From the NCBI GenBank assembly GCA_949840345.1, contig CATKWX010000006.1, positions 18,165 to 82,164 of the forward strand: 64,000 bases of DNA. Direction: 5' to 3'. Below, one piece after another: positions 46,468 to 56,461 of the stretch (position 1 is its first letter; every line of letters starts with the position of its first letter). Both the position numbers and the translations under genes were made by a program. Origin of the DNA: an uncultured Eubacteriales bacterium. GTDB lineage: Bacteria; Bacillota; Clostridia; TANB77; CAG-508. The notes under the pieces are model-generated. The model had not been told where the DNA came from and made no database searches. It saw nothing but the letters and a program-made list of their open reading frames with translations.

Positions 46468-49053
46468 TCATATATTATCACGTCTTATGGTTTCTATTAT
46501 GTTTTGTTTGTTTATTTTGTTCAATGAAAATCTCATTATAGACCAAACAAGTACAAATACTGCTATTATTGAAATTAAAATTCCGTTTATTGGTAATATG
46601 TATGCAAATTCTACACCTTTACTCAATGCTCTAAATATTAAGTACGATAATAGCATTCCTATTGGTATTCCTATTATTAACGATTTGCTTCCATAAAAAA
46701 CGCTTTCTAATTTTACCATTCTATTAAATTCCTTTTTAGTCATTCCTATAGATTTTAACATTGCAAATTCTTTTGCTCTTAATTCCATTGATGTTGTTAT
46801 AGTATTAAATATATTTGTTATTCCAATTAAAGCTATTACTCCTATAAATCCATAAAGAAATATTGCTATTAACAAATATAATGATTTCATAGATTTCATA
46901 TTTTGATCAATATTCTCAATATAATATCCGTTTTCGTTAGACAAATACTCTTCAATGTCGTCTTGTAATTTATCTGCATTATTTGAATCTATATACATTA
47001 CTGTATATTCTCTTATATCATCCTTATATTTATCCATAAATTCATCGCTTACAATCATTATTCCATTTGTAAAATATAAATTTTTCATAGCCATTGGTCT
47101 TTTATTAGTTATTGCAGCAATTTCTAAATCTATTTCAACTCCATCACCATATGTTGAAAATACGTTTCCTTTAATTATATCTCCTCTCTTGTTATTATAT
47201 ATATTTACTTCAACTTTTTTTGAATTTCCTTTTTCATCGTATTTATTAGTTACAATAGAATTTATTAATATTGCCTTATCTCTACAGTACTCATAATCTA
47301 AACCGATTTCTTCTAAATATCTACTATATTCTTCTTTTCCTATAGAGAAAATTGTTATGTAATTTCCATCTGAATTATCTAGCATCTCCTCGCTATGTTT
47401 TAAATTATCTGTTTTAATGTCCATTTCTCTTTGAATTGTACATCTATTTATATTTTCAAAATTTGATATTGAATTTAATTTTCCTAAAAAATCCTCTATA
47501 TTTTCACTATTTCCTCTTACAGATATATTATAGTCTATTTCACCTGTATTCATTTTTACAGTTTTAAATGCTAAATCTACGAAACTAGATGTCGCAATAA
47601 ATACGGCTACGCAAACCACTATTGAAACAACTGTAGTTCTATATTTTTTATTATTTCTTTTCAAGTTTTTATATGCTATATCTCCACCTATTCCAAAGCA
47701 TTTTTTTATAAATTTAGGAGATTTTACTTTTTTACCTTTTATTTTTACATCTAAACTTTCTCTTATAGCATCTATTGGTGTTATTTTAGAAGCTTTCTTT
47801 GCGCTACTCCTTGCTGATAAAAGACATGTAACTGCACTTAGCCCTAGCGAAATTAGTATTGCAATTATTGAAACCTCATATACTAAACTAAAATTTAATG
47901 CTTCTTTTAATAATGCATTACATATATTTATTAAAATAAATGAGGCCAATAATCCTAACGCTATTCCAAGCGGAATTCCTATTACTGCTAGCACAATACT
48001 TTCGAAATAAACATTTTTCTTTATCTGTTTTGAAGTAGCTCCAACTGATGATAGCATTCCATATTGTTTTACTTTTTCTGTAATTGATATTGCAAAGCTA
48101 TTTTTTATGCAAAATACTGATGTTGCCATTATAATTAATACAACAATAAAAGAAACGCTATACAGCATTGCCATTAATGAATCTGATAAATCAAGTGTTT
48201 CATATTTTATTAGATATATATTTCTTGAATAATCATATTTAATAGAATCAGTGTTTGAAAAATCTCCACTTTCATAGTCCTTTAATGTTTTCTCGCTTAT
48301 CCCTAATATATTTGCTGTAGTTTTATTATGATTTTTTAGTCCTTCTTTATTGTACCTTACAAATATATTTGCATTTTCTGTAACGCAGTTTTCATCTATA
48401 CATGTAATTATCGTGTATCCTGGTGCACTGTACGGTTCTATTTCTCCTGATGGTCTCTCTATTATTCCAACTATTGTATAAGTTTTAGTAAATTTTTCTT
48501 CTATATGTTCTTCGTATTCCTTGTGTTCTCCATTATAAGGATTATTTTGGTTAAGTTCATATCCATTTGATATTCTATTTCCTATATTTAATGTTAAAGT
48601 ATCCCCTATATTGTATTTAACTCTTGCATTTGTTTTTATATGATTTGATATTACAATTTCGCTTTCGTTTTCTGGAAGTCTTCCATCTATTAAATTTATT
48701 CCTAGATTATTTAATGCATCTTTTGAAAAGGATTGTAGATATAAATAAGGTTTATCTTCATTTTTACTATTATCTAGTATTGCATATCCTACGCTTTGAG
48801 TCATATATGCTTTTTCTACATTTCTGTTGTTTGTAATATACTTAATTTCATCTTTGGGTACATCATAAAATTCATAATGATAATCTCCGCTATTTTTCTT
48901 TTCATATTCAATAATGCTTGCTCTAAAACTAAACACTAAGCTAGATAAAGCAACTATTAATGCTGTTGCAAGCATTATTCCTATAATTGTTACAATGGTT
49001 CTTTTTTTATTTAGTTTTAAATTTTTTATTGTTAAGGATTTTAATATACTCAT
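46468..49053 (-). CDS. ABC transporter permease, two FtsX-like domains
   Basis: 861 aa. MSILKSLTIKNLKLNKKRTI at the start, an N-terminal membrane helix, a large extracellular domain (about 40-285), three helices with the first FtsX domain (about 290-410, QYGMLSSVGATSKQIKK), a second membrane-extracellular section and the C-terminal FtsX domain (AMLKSIGMTKKEFNRM). This is the layout of macrolide/antimicrobial-peptide type exporters. It is downstream of its ATPase (49193) and a two-component system. Confidence 0.9.
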   Translation of the reverse strand: MSILKSLTIKNLKLNKKRTIVTIIGIMLATALIVALSSLVFSFRASIIEYEKKNSGDYHYEFYDVPKDEIKYITNNRNVEKAYMTQSVGYAILDNSKNEDKPYLYLQSFSKDALNNLGINLIDGRLPENESEIVISNHIKTNARVKYNIGDTLTLNIGNRISNGYELNQNNPYNGEHKEYEEHIEEKFTKTYTIVGIIERPSGEIEPYSAPGYTIITCIDENCVTENANIFVRYNKEGLKNHNKTTANILGISEKTLKDYESGDFSNTDSIKYDYSRNIYLIKYETLDLSDSLMAMLYSVSFIVVLIIMATSVFCIKNSFAISITEKVKQYGMLSSVGATSKQIKKNVYFESIVLAVIGIPLGIALGLLASFILINICNALLKEALNFSLVYEVSIIAILISLGLSAVTCLLSARSSAKKASKITPIDAIRESLDVKIKGKKVKSPKFIKKCFGIGGDIAYKNLKRNNKKYRTTVVSIVVCVAVFIATSSFVDLAFKTVKMNTGEIDYNISVRGNSENIEDFLGKLNSISNFENINRCTIQREMDIKTDNLKHSEEMLDNSDGNYITIFSIGKEEYSRYLEEIGLDYEYCRDKAILINSIVTNKYDEKGNSKKVEVNIYNNKRGDIIKGNVFSTYGDGVEIDLEIAAITNKRPMAMKNLYFTNGIMIVSDEFMDKYKDDIREYTVMYIDSNNADKLQDDIEEYLSNENGYYIENIDQNMKSMKSLYLLIAIFLYGFIGVIALIGITNIFNTITTSMELRAKEFAMLKSIGMTKKEFNRMVKLESVFYGSKSLIIGIPIGMLLSYLIFRALSKGVEFAYILPINGILISIIAVFVLVWSIMRFSLNKINKQNIIETIRRDNI

Positions 49054-49069
49054 TCTTCACACTCCTTAT

Positions 49070-49095
49070 CGGACGGCCAATGGTCGCCCCTACGA
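49070..49095. repeat. Short hairpin repeat, GGACGGCCAATGGTCGCC variant
   Basis: Compared with 42776 the stem has changed from GAGC/GCTC to GGCC/GGTC yet still pairs. CCCTACG tail. Confidence 0.7.
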
Positions 49096-49123
49096 TTTGC
49101 AATAATTTTCTTTATGTTCATTT

Positions 49124-49152
49124 GCGGAACGGCGAGGGCGCCGTTCCCTACA
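49124..49152. repeat. Hairpin repeat, GCGGAACGGCGAGGGCGCCG variant
   Basis: Both arms carry matching changes relative to the main family (ACGAC/GTCGT to ACGGC/GCCGT), a compensatory pair. Confidence 0.85.
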
Positions 49153-49192
49153 ACATTTGCAATATGTTTTTTCGTATGTTTATTTTCGTATT

Positions 49193-49858
49193 TTATATAA
49201 TACATCCATCTTCTATTTTGATAATCCTATCTGCTAACTTTGCTATTTCCAAATCGTGCGTAATCATTATTATTGTTTGGTTAAATTTCTTATTAGACAT
49301 TTTTAATAACTCAACAATTTCATCACTTGCTTTAGAATCTAGATTTCCAGTTGGTTCATCTGCTAAAACTATTGCTGGATTATTCATTAGAGCTCTTCCT
49401 ATTGAAACTCTTTGTTGCTGTCCTCCAGATAATTGATTTGGTAAATGCTTTTTTCTATTCTCTAAACCTAATGTTGTTAATAATTCTTTTAATCTATCTT
49501 CATTTACTTTTCTTCCATCTAAATCACAAGGCAAAGTTATATTTTCTTCTACATTAAGTATTGGTAATAAATTATAAAACTGATATATTAAGCCTATTTG
49601 TCTTCTTCTAAATATTGCAAGCTTATCATTATTTAATGAATATATATCTTTTCCCTCTATAAATACTTTTCCTGAAGTTGGTCTGTCTACTCCACCTAGT
49701 AAATGTAATAATGTAGATTTACCACTTCCAGAACTTCCTACAATGCTTACAAACTCTCCCTTGTTAATTGAAAAAGACATATTGTTTACTGCAACAACTT
49801 CGTTTTCTCCCTTTCCATATTTTTTGGTAAGATTTTCTACTCTTAAAATTTCTTTCAT
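49193..49858 (-). CDS. ABC transporter ATP-binding protein (MacB/LolD type)
   Basis: 221 aa. Walker A GSSGSGKST, Q loop, signature LSGGQQQRVSIGRAL, Walker B VLADEPTGNLDSK, H loop MITHD. AGGAGG before the ATG. It pairs with the FtsX permease that follows it. Confidence 0.95.
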   Translation of the reverse strand: MKEILRVENLTKKYGKGENEVVAVNNMSFSINKGEFVSIVGSSGSGKSTLLHLLGGVDRPTSGKVFIEGKDIYSLNNDKLAIFRRRQIGLIYQFYNLLPILNVEENITLPCDLDGRKVNEDRLKELLTTLGLENRKKHLPNQLSGGQQQRVSIGRALMNNPAIVLADEPTGNLDSKASDEIVELLKMSNKKFNQTIIMITHDLEIAKLADRIIKIEDGCII

Positions 49859-49890
49859 TTTGTTCCTCCTTCAAAAATCGAAAATTTTTA

Positions 49891-49942
49891 GGGCACAGTG
49901 GTGTAGCGAGCCACGGGTATTCCCACAAACGGTGCCCCTACA
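49891..49942. repeat. Hairpin repeat, GGGCACAGTGGTGT family
   Basis: Uninterrupted outer-family copy: left arm, GGGTATTCCC, CGGTGCCCCTACA. Confidence 0.8.
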
Positions 49943-50011
49943 ATCCATTATTCATTTTTCATTATTAATTATAAAAATTAAAAGTGACAATTATGTGACT
50001 GTAAAAATGAA

Positions 50012-50191
50012 AAAACAAAATAAAATAAAAAATAAAATTCTGAATGCAAATGAAAAAAATTTAGAAATTCTTATGCAGATTTTATGGGAAATGTTCGCGC
50101 AAGGCGTGAAAGGGCGCCATAAAATCAAATTAGAATTTCTTAAATTTTGTAATGTAGCCGAAGAATTTTATTTTTTATTTTATTTTGTTTT
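50012..50191 (+). repeat. Structured ~180-nt repeat, copy 2
   Basis: Perfect 29-bp terminal inverted repeats (50012-50040, 50163-50191). The core matches copy 1 (AGAAATTCTTATGCAGATTT...). Its apical stem is TTCGCGC/GCGTGAA where copy 1 has TTCAAG/CTTGAA. It lies just downstream of the sensor kinase gene. Confidence 0.85.
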
Positions 50192-50202
50192 GTTATATAT
50201 AT

Positions 50203-51432
50203 TTACATATTTATCTTCATATATTTTATAATAAACTTACTTCCCATTCCTATTTTGCTTTCTACTGTTATGTATCCGTTTTGCTTTTCTATTATCTCTT
50301 TTGCAAGTGATAACCCTATGCCTATTATACTATTTTCAGAAGAATTACTTGCTTTGTAGAATCTTTCAAATATATGTTTTATATCATCTTCATTTATTCC
50401 GCCTCCATCATCTGTTATTTCTAGTTTGCAATAAACATCATTTTCAGTAATATCTATTGTAACTTTTGAGGAAGCGTGTTCTATTGCGTTTTTTACAATA
50501 TTTTGTATTGCCTCTTTGTTCCAGTTGTAATCTCCGTTAATATATACATCCTTTTTGCCTTTTATATCCAATTCAACATTTTTCACTTCTGACATTATCT
50601 CTAAATTGTTTTTTATTTCATTAATCATAATAGAAAGGTTTATTTCTTCATTTAGGAACTCTACAACACCTGCATCTAGCCTAGATAATTGTAAAAGTGC
50701 AATTACTAGAAAGTTCATATCTTTTATCTGCTTTGATATTTCTCTTAAGAAATCTTTTCTTGTATCGTTATCCATATTTTCGCTCTCGTTTAAATTATCT
50801 AGTAAAATTAATATAGATGTTAGAGGTGTTTTTAATTGATGTGATATATCTGATACAGATTTAGATAACGCTTCTTTTGAAGCAACCGCAATTTCTGCTG
50901 TTTCTTTTAACATTACTGTTATTTTATATAACTCATTTTTTAAGCTATTTAACTCTCCTTCTGAATTTTCTTCTATATCTAGTGAGTAATCTTTATTGGA
51001 TAATTTTTGAATGTATTTAGTTAATTTTTCAATTTTTACTTGCCTGTATTTTAAATAAACTATAAATGTTAGAACAAACAATAAATTTGCTGTAATTAAT
51101 ATAATACCATTTGTAATTATAATATCTTTCTCTTGGTTTTTCATAGAAATTACACTATAAGCATCTTTCTCTATCCCATATTTTTTTAATAATTCTTTTC
51201 CTTCAGATGTTTTGTCTGTACTATCTAATATATGTATAATTTCTTCGTCGTTTATGTTTGGATATTCGTTTTTTATTACTCCTACTATACTTGCAATTAC
51301 ATTATTTACGCTGTTTTTATTTTGTTCTATTTGTTTTTTTGTTGATATTGTAAGTATTGTAGTAAATGTTATTATTATAATAAGGAAAATTAAAAATAGT
51401 ATTTTTGTTTCTTTGTTTTTTAATAGGTTCAT
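50203..51432 (-). CDS. Sensor histidine kinase
   Basis: 409 aa. Two membrane helices (about 9-29 and 108-130) enclose an ~80-residue extracellular sensor. H box DISHQLKTPLTS with the phosphoacceptor His, then N box NIVKNAIEHAS, G1 DDGGGINEDD and G2 GIGLSLAKEI. It is adjacent to an OmpR-type regulator and an ABC exporter, so the module probably senses and expels an antimicrobial compound. The larger sensor domain differs from short-loop BceS-type kinases. Confidence 0.93.
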   Translation of the reverse strand: MNLLKNKETKILFLIFLIIIITFTTILTISTKKQIEQNKNSVNNVIASIVGVIKNEYPNINDEEIIHILDSTDKTSEGKELLKKYGIEKDAYSVISMKNQEKDIIITNGIILITANLLFVLTFIVYLKYRQVKIEKLTKYIQKLSNKDYSLDIEENSEGELNSLKNELYKITVMLKETAEIAVASKEALSKSVSDISHQLKTPLTSILILLDNLNESENMDNDTRKDFLREISKQIKDMNFLVIALLQLSRLDAGVVEFLNEEINLSIMINEIKNNLEIMSEVKNVELDIKGKKDVYINGDYNWNKEAIQNIVKNAIEHASSKVTIDITENDVYCKLEITDDGGGINEDDIKHIFERFYKASNSSENSIIGIGLSLAKEIIEKQNGYITVESKIGMGSKFIIKYMKINM

Positions 51433-51500
51433 TAATCGTCTCCTTTTTGTTATGGTATTCCTTTAGGGTAAGGGCGTAATTTAAGTAGTCCTTCGAAGAC

Positions 51501-51527
51501 GGGTCGTCGAGGACGCCGACCCCTACA
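51501..51527. repeat. Hairpin repeat, GGGTCGTCGAGGACGCC family
   Basis: Exact family copy between the regulator and the kinase gene. The segment 51535-51590 is ATTCACTATT-type low-complexity sequence. Confidence 0.85.
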
Positions 51528-51596
51528 TCAAAATTCGAAGAATTTTGTACTCTTCACTATTCACTATTCACTGGGCTAAATCTGTCACCCCCTACG

Positions 51597-52263
51597 CTAA
51601 TCTTCCGCCCTGTATCCTAGCCCACGTACTGTTTTTATTATATGTCCGTCTTTATCTCCTATTTTTTCTCTTATTCTTTTTATATATACAGTTAGGGTAT
51701 TATCTTCTACAAAGTTTCCGTGCTATGTCCCAAATATCATTTAATATTTTTTCTCTTGTAACTAATTTTCCTATATTTGAAAACAGATTTACTAATATTT
51801 TATATTCTAATTTTGTTAAAACTATTTCTTCATTTTCCTTAAATACTTTTCCACTATTTGTATCTATTCTTATATCTCCACATATTAAACCATTATTTTG
51901 TTTGTTGTTTCTTCTTAGTACATTGTTTATTCTAGATATTAATTCTCTATTTCTAAATGGCTTTATAATATAGTCGTCTGCTCCTAGGTCAAAGCCTTGT
52001 ACTACATCTTTTTCATCATCTTTTGCTGTTAGAAATATTACCGGTATTTCTGTTTTTGTTTTTATATATTTGCATAATTCAAATCCGCTTCCATCTGGCA
52101 AAGCAATATCTAATAATGCTAAATCGAACTGTTCTAAGTCTATTAATCTTAGTGCTTCTATTTTTGTTTTTGCTATGCGGTATTCAAATTGTTCTTCTTT
52201 TAAAAGATATGATAATCCTAATAATATTGACTGGTTATCTTCTACTAATAGAATTTTATTCAT
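51597..52263 (-). CDS. OmpR-family response regulator, read through a +1 shift at CGG
   Basis: Receiver domain with the phosphoacceptor Asp52 (LLDIALPDG), ED at 8-9 (LVEDN) and Lys in IIKPF. The winged-helix output domain breaks at CGG 51720-51718. Skipping the C gives IWDIAGNFVEDNTLTVYIKR then GLGYRAED, the normal recognition helix and wing, for 221 aa. Without it the regulator ends seven codons later, without its recognition helix. ATG 52263 is chosen for AAAGGAG upstream. It is paired with the kinase at 50203. Confidence 0.94.
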
Positions 52264-52298
52264 TGATTTTGCTCCTTTTGGGGTATTTATTTGGAGTG

Positions 52299-52325
52299 CG
52301 GGCGGACACAAGTCCCGCCCCTACA
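52299..52325. repeat. Hairpin repeat, GCGGGCGGACACAAGTCCCG type
   Basis: GCGGG...CCCGC stem with CCCTACA tail; relative at 62235. Confidence 0.7.
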
Positions 52326-52343
52326 ATAATTATTCATTAAAAC

Positions 52344-52388
52344 GGGCACAGTGGTGTCTGCGGAACGACGAGGGCGTCGTTCTCTACA
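52344..52388. repeat. Truncated outer repeat with inserted GCGGAACGACGAGGGCGTCG element
   Basis: GGGCACAGTGGTGT left half, then a complete inner-family copy. It has the same junction as at 5714/5717. Confidence 0.8.
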
Positions 52389-52435
52389 TCAACATTTGCC
52401 AAAAGCAAATTTTGTATTATTCATTATTCATTAAC

Positions 52436-52463
52436 GGGTCGCCTAAGGACGCCGACCCCTACA
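52436..52463. repeat. Hairpin repeat, GGGTCGCCTAAGGACGCCGA variant
   Basis: GGGTCG-family relative with an altered loop and partly altered left arm, just downstream of the MATE-kinase gene. Confidence 0.7.
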
Positions 52464-52467
52464 ATGT

Positions 52468-54465
52468 TTACAATACGTTTTCTGTTTGTACAATATTGCA
52501 AATTAGGTCTGCTGATTTTTCTACACCTAGGTAATCGCTATTTATACATATATCATAGTTTTCGCTATTGTTCCAGTCTTTTTCTGTATAATGTTTGTAG
52601 TGGTTTGCTCTTAGTTTATTAATCTTTTTAATTTCTTTTTCTGCATTTGATTTATTTAGCCCATAAATTTCAGTAACTCTTTTTATTTTATTTTCCATAT
52701 CGCTATAAACAAATACTTTTAATACATCTTTTCTATTGCTTAGTGTGAAGTCTGCGCATCTACCTATAATGACACAAGATTCTTTTTCTACAATTTCTTT
52801 TACTAACTCCGCTTCTTTTATAAATAATTCATCTGCATTACTTAAATTTGAATAATATCCATTGTTTATTGCATCTAAAGCCTCTCTTTTTTGTTCATAA
52901 TTTTCTATATATTCCTCAGCTAATCCTGTTTTCTCTGATAGTTTTCCTATAAACTCTTTATCGTAGAATTTAATTCCTAATTTGTCTGCTACAAGTCTTC
53001 CTATATATCTTCCACCTGAGCCATATTCTCTTGATATTGTTATAACTATATGTTTACCTATCTTTTCTTCTGTGCTAGTATCATCAGCTAAAGTCTGACT
53101 TTTATATGTTGCTTTTCCTAAGTGCTTTACCTCTAATATAAGCAAAGTAACTGCTAAAACAAATGCTATTCCATCTGCAACTGGTCCTGAATAAAGAACT
53201 CCCATAAGCCCAAATATACTACTTAAAATTATCATTGCGGGGATTAGAAATGCCATTTGCCTTGATAATGATAATATTGCACTTTTTACACTCTTTCCAA
53301 TTGCTTGGAAGAAAATTCCTGCTGGTATTTGTATTCCATTGCAAATGCATAGCAATAAATATGTTCTAAATGTTAAGCACGCGAATTCCATATATAGTTC
53401 ATCACCACTACCAAATATAGAAATTAGCTTATCTGGTATTGTTTGGAATAATATAAACGCAACAGCACTAATTAAAACGCTTGTTCTCAAAACTAGTTTT
53501 AAAGTGTCTTTTACCCTATCAAATCTTCTTGCTCCATAATTATATCCAAATATTGGTTGTGCACCAACTGTAATACCTATAATTATACTATTTAAAATTT
53601 GACTAACCTTCATAACAATACCAAGTACTGTAATTGGTATTTCTGGTCCAAATTTTGATTCTGCTCCATACTTTCCTAGTAAATTATTTTCAACTGCCAT
53701 TACAAACACAAAACTCATTTGTGTAATAAAGCTACTAATTCCTAGTGTCGCTACTTTTCTTGATACACTAAATTTAAGCTTAAACATCTCTTTGCTTAAA
53801 GTTATTGATTTGAATTTTTTAATATATAATATATTTAATATAAATGTAACAAATTGACTAAATATAGTTGCAATTGCTGCACCCTCTACTCCCATTTTAA
53901 ATACAAAAATTAATATTGGATCTAATATAATATTTAAAACTGCACCTGTAACCATAGATGTCATTGCATATTTAGGACTACCATCTGCTCTTATAATAGA
54001 GTTTAGAGTAGTTCCTATTATCATAAAAGGCAAACCTACAGCTATGATTCTTCCATAACTAGTAGCTAAATCTCTTAATGCATCTGTACAGCCAAATATA
54101 TTTAAAAGCTGTGGTAAAAACAATAATGTAATAGCTGTAAAAATAATTGAAATTATAATAGATAATGCAATACCATTACCAACGCCTTTTGTTGCTTCAT
54201 CTTTCTTCTTTTCTCCTAGCTTTAAACTTAAATAGGCAGATGATCCATCTCCTAACATTAAAGCTAGTGCTAATGCTGTTATAGCCAATGGAAAAACTAT
54301 GTTTGTTGCTCCATTTCCTAAATAGCCAACTCCTTGTCCAATAAATATTTGGTCTACAATGTTGTATAATGAGTTTACAAGCATTGATACAATACAAGGA
54401 ATTGAGAATTTTCTAATTAATTTTCCTATTTTTTCATATCCTAGTATGTTTTCTTCTTTTTCCAT
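52468..54465 (-). CDS. MATE efflux transporter fused to a cytidylate-kinase-like domain
   Basis: About 665 aa from ATG 54465. Residues about 1-445 are a 12-helix MATE transporter (IRKFSIPCIVSMLVNSLYNI, MLGDGSSAYLSLKLGEK). After a linker, residues about 460-660 match the cytidylate-kinase-like family (VITISREYGSGGRYIGRLVA P-loop region, IIGRCADF). The kinase part may sense or modify a nucleotide; how it serves transport is unknown. The same pairing is known in other Firmicutes. Confidence 0.88.
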   Translation of the reverse strand: MEKEENILGYEKIGKLIRKFSIPCIVSMLVNSLYNIVDQIFIGQGVGYLGNGATNIVFPLAITALALALMLGDGSSAYLSLKLGEKKKDEATKGVGNGIALSIIISIIFTAITLLFLPQLLNIFGCTDALRDLATSYGRIIAVGLPFMIIGTTLNSIIRADGSPKYAMTSMVTGAVLNIILDPILIFVFKMGVEGAAIATIFSQFVTFILNILYIKKFKSITLSKEMFKLKFSVSRKVATLGISSFITQMSFVFVMAVENNLLGKYGAESKFGPEIPITVLGIVMKVSQILNSIIIGITVGAQPIFGYNYGARRFDRVKDTLKLVLRTSVLISAVAFILFQTIPDKLISIFGSGDELYMEFACLTFRTYLLLCICNGIQIPAGIFFQAIGKSVKSAILSLSRQMAFLIPAMIILSSIFGLMGVLYSGPVADGIAFVLAVTLLILEVKHLGKATYKSQTLADDTSTEEKIGKHIVITISREYGSGGRYIGRLVADKLGIKFYDKEFIGKLSEKTGLAEEYIENYEQKREALDAINNGYYSNLSNADELFIKEAELVKEIVEKESCVIIGRCADFTLSNRKDVLKVFVYSDMENKIKRVTEIYGLNKSNAEKEIKKINKLRANHYKHYTEKDWNNSENYDICINSDYLGVEKSADLICNIVQTENVL

Positions 54466-54643
54466 TTCTATTTTTCTTCCTTTCATACTGTTTTATTACA
54501 CATATTACGTCATTTTTCAAACGATATCTTTTTATTGTAATACATTGTTTTTAAATAGTCAACAAATATATCATTAGATTTTTTATAGTAGATATCTATT
54601 ATTAATTATGATATACTTTAAAAATAATTAAGGAGGATAACTA

Positions 54644-55291
54644 ATGATTAAAGCAGTAATATTTGATATGGACGGTACTTTAATAGACACTGAAAAGATT
54701 AAAGAAAATGGATGGAAATATGCAGGAAATTGTTTAGGAATTGATATCACAAACGAAATACTATCACAAATAAGGGGAACAAATAAACAATATATAAATA
54801 AGTTCTTGATAAATAAATTTAATAATTCTTTTGATTTTGAAGAATTATACAAGTTAAGGGAAAACTTTATAAAAACCAATATTAAACAAAATGGATTAAA
54901 AATGAAAAAAGGTCTTATTGAGGTACTTAATTTTCTAAAATCTAATAACTATAAAATTGCATTAGCAAGCTCTTCTCATATAAAAACAATTGAAAAATAT
55001 TTAATGATGCTAAATATATCTAATTATTTTGATGTAGTTGTTGGTGGCGATATGGTAAGGAATGGAAAACCTTCTCCTGAAATTTATATAACTGTGGCTA
55101 AATTATTGAATTTACCTATTGAACATTGTATAGGTGTAGAAGATAGTATTAATGGTATACTATCTGTACATAAATCAGGTATGAAGGCTATTATGATACC
55201 AGACTTAGAACAACCTACATTTGAAATAAGTAATCTCCTATATGCTAAATTAGATTCATTATTAGATTTAATTGATATTTTGCATACATAG
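54644..55291 (+). CDS. HAD-family hydrolase, beta-phosphoglucomutase/phosphatase type
   Basis: 215 aa. Motif I FDMDGTLIDTE, motif II Ser in ALASSSH, motif III Lys in NGKPSPEIY, motif IV GVEDSINGI. The cap is helical (subfamily IA). A phosphatase or sugar-phosphate mutase; the substrate is not evident. AAGGAGG before the ATG. Confidence 0.92.
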   Translation: MIKAVIFDMDGTLIDTEKIKENGWKYAGNCLGIDITNEILSQIRGTNKQYINKFLINKFNNSFDFEELYKLRENFIKTNIKQNGLKMKKGLIEVLNFLKSNNYKIALASSSHIKTIEKYLMMLNISNYFDVVVGGDMVRNGKPSPEIYITVAKLLNLPIEHCIGVEDSINGILSVHKSGMKAIMIPDLEQPTFEISNLLYAKLDSLLDLIDILHT

Positions 55292-55329
55292 TTGTTAAAT
55301 ATCAGTAAGGAAAGTGGCTTCGCCTAAAC

Positions 55330-55355
55330 GGGTCGACACAGAGCCGACCCCTACA
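55330..55355. repeat. Hairpin repeat, GGGTCGACACAGAGCCGACC type
   Basis: It is preceded by AAGTGGCTTCGCC, as is the copy at 22601, so this form has a longer shared left flank. CCCTACA tail. Confidence 0.75.
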
Positions 55356-55376
55356 ATGTTTGCAATAAAACATACC

Positions 55377-56077
55377 TTATTCTCTTATTTCTTTTGCTAA
55401 TTTTCCAATAGCTTTTGTTTCTATACGAGATACATACGAACGACTTATTCCTAGCATTTCAGCAATTTGATTTTGGGTTTTTGGTTTTGTTCCACCGCAG
55501 ACCAAATCTTAACTCTATTATAGTTCTTTCCCTTCCCTTTAGTATTTCTCGTATCTTTTCATACATCTGTTTTATTTTTATTTTTAAATCTATCTCGTCT
55601 TCTATATTTCTTTCGTCATTTTCAAGTATATCTATTAAAGAAATTTCGTTGTCGTCTTTATCTTTTCCTATTGGCTCATTTAGAGGTACTTCTGCACCAA
55701 TTTTCTTTATATTTCTTAAGTACATTAAAATTTCGTTATCTATGCATTTTGAGGCATATGTTGCAAGCCTTACTCCTTTATCTTTTTTAAAACTATTTAG
55801 TCCCTTTATAAGACCAATAGTTCCAATTGAAATTAAATCATCATTATCTACATTTGTTCCACTATATTTTTTACAAACGTGTGCTACTAATCTTAAGTTT
55901 CTCTCTATTAAAATATTTCTAGCCTCTTCGTCTCCTGCCATAAACTTATCTAAATACATAGTTTCTTCTTCGCTTGTTAATGGCTCTGGAAATAAATTGC
56001 TACTTTGTATGTATCCGAACGACAAATAATGCCGATTTTAAAAACGCAAAAAATCCCGACATTGCAAGAGCTAACAT
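55377..56077 (-). CDS. sigK: Sporulation sigma factor SigK-like, read through two +1 shifts at CGG
   Basis: From ATG 56077 (GGAGGTG upstream) the frame reads MLALAMSGFFAFLKSALFVV and meets CGG 56017-56015. Skipping the C gives GYIQSSNLFPEPLTSEEE and region 2 (NLRLVAHVCKKY, LISIGTIGLIKG). CGG 55497-55495 needs a second skip, giving ELRFGLGGTKPKTQNQIAEM and the region 4 helix-turn-helix LGISRSYVSRIETKA. The total is 232 aa, the length of SigK, including the pro-sequence-like N-terminus. Without the shifts neither the start nor the DNA-binding helix is present. SigE is the alternative, but the N-terminus fits SigK. Confidence 0.9.
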
Positions 56078-56221
56078 AAATGCACCTCCACTTTTCCTAT
56101 ACATTAGTATATGTATGAGAAAAGTAAAAGTGCCTGGCTTAGTAAAATTATTTTATTTTTTCCTTGTCATTGTGTCATAACTTTGATATAATTTGTGCAT
56201 ATTATTTTAGGAGGTGTTTTT

Positions 56222-56461
56222 ATGAAATTAATTGAATCTTGCACAAATCTAAAAAATGAGACTGGGGAAACAGAAGAAGAAAGAATTGATAGACTTATGT
56301 CTGAGGAATTTGATAAGCATTATTCTTCCTTTGAAGATTTTAAAAAAGATTTTTGTAAAAAAATAGACAAAGCTCTTCAAGAAGTAAAAGACGGAAAATG
56401 TCAACAAACATTCGAAGAATTTTGTGCAGAAATGGAGGCGAAATATCACATATATGATTAA
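56222..56461 (+). CDS. Antitoxin-like protein
   Basis: 79 aa from ATG 56222 (AGGAGGTG upstream). Acidic helical protein (TGETEEERIDRLMSEEFDKH). It immediately precedes and overlaps a RelE/ParE-type toxin, so it is called an antitoxin by position. I do not recognise a DNA-binding fold. Confidence 0.7.
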   Translation: MKLIESCTNLKNETGETEEERIDRLMSEEFDKHYSSFEDFKKDFCKKIDKALQEVKDGKCQQTFEEFCAEMEAKYHIYD

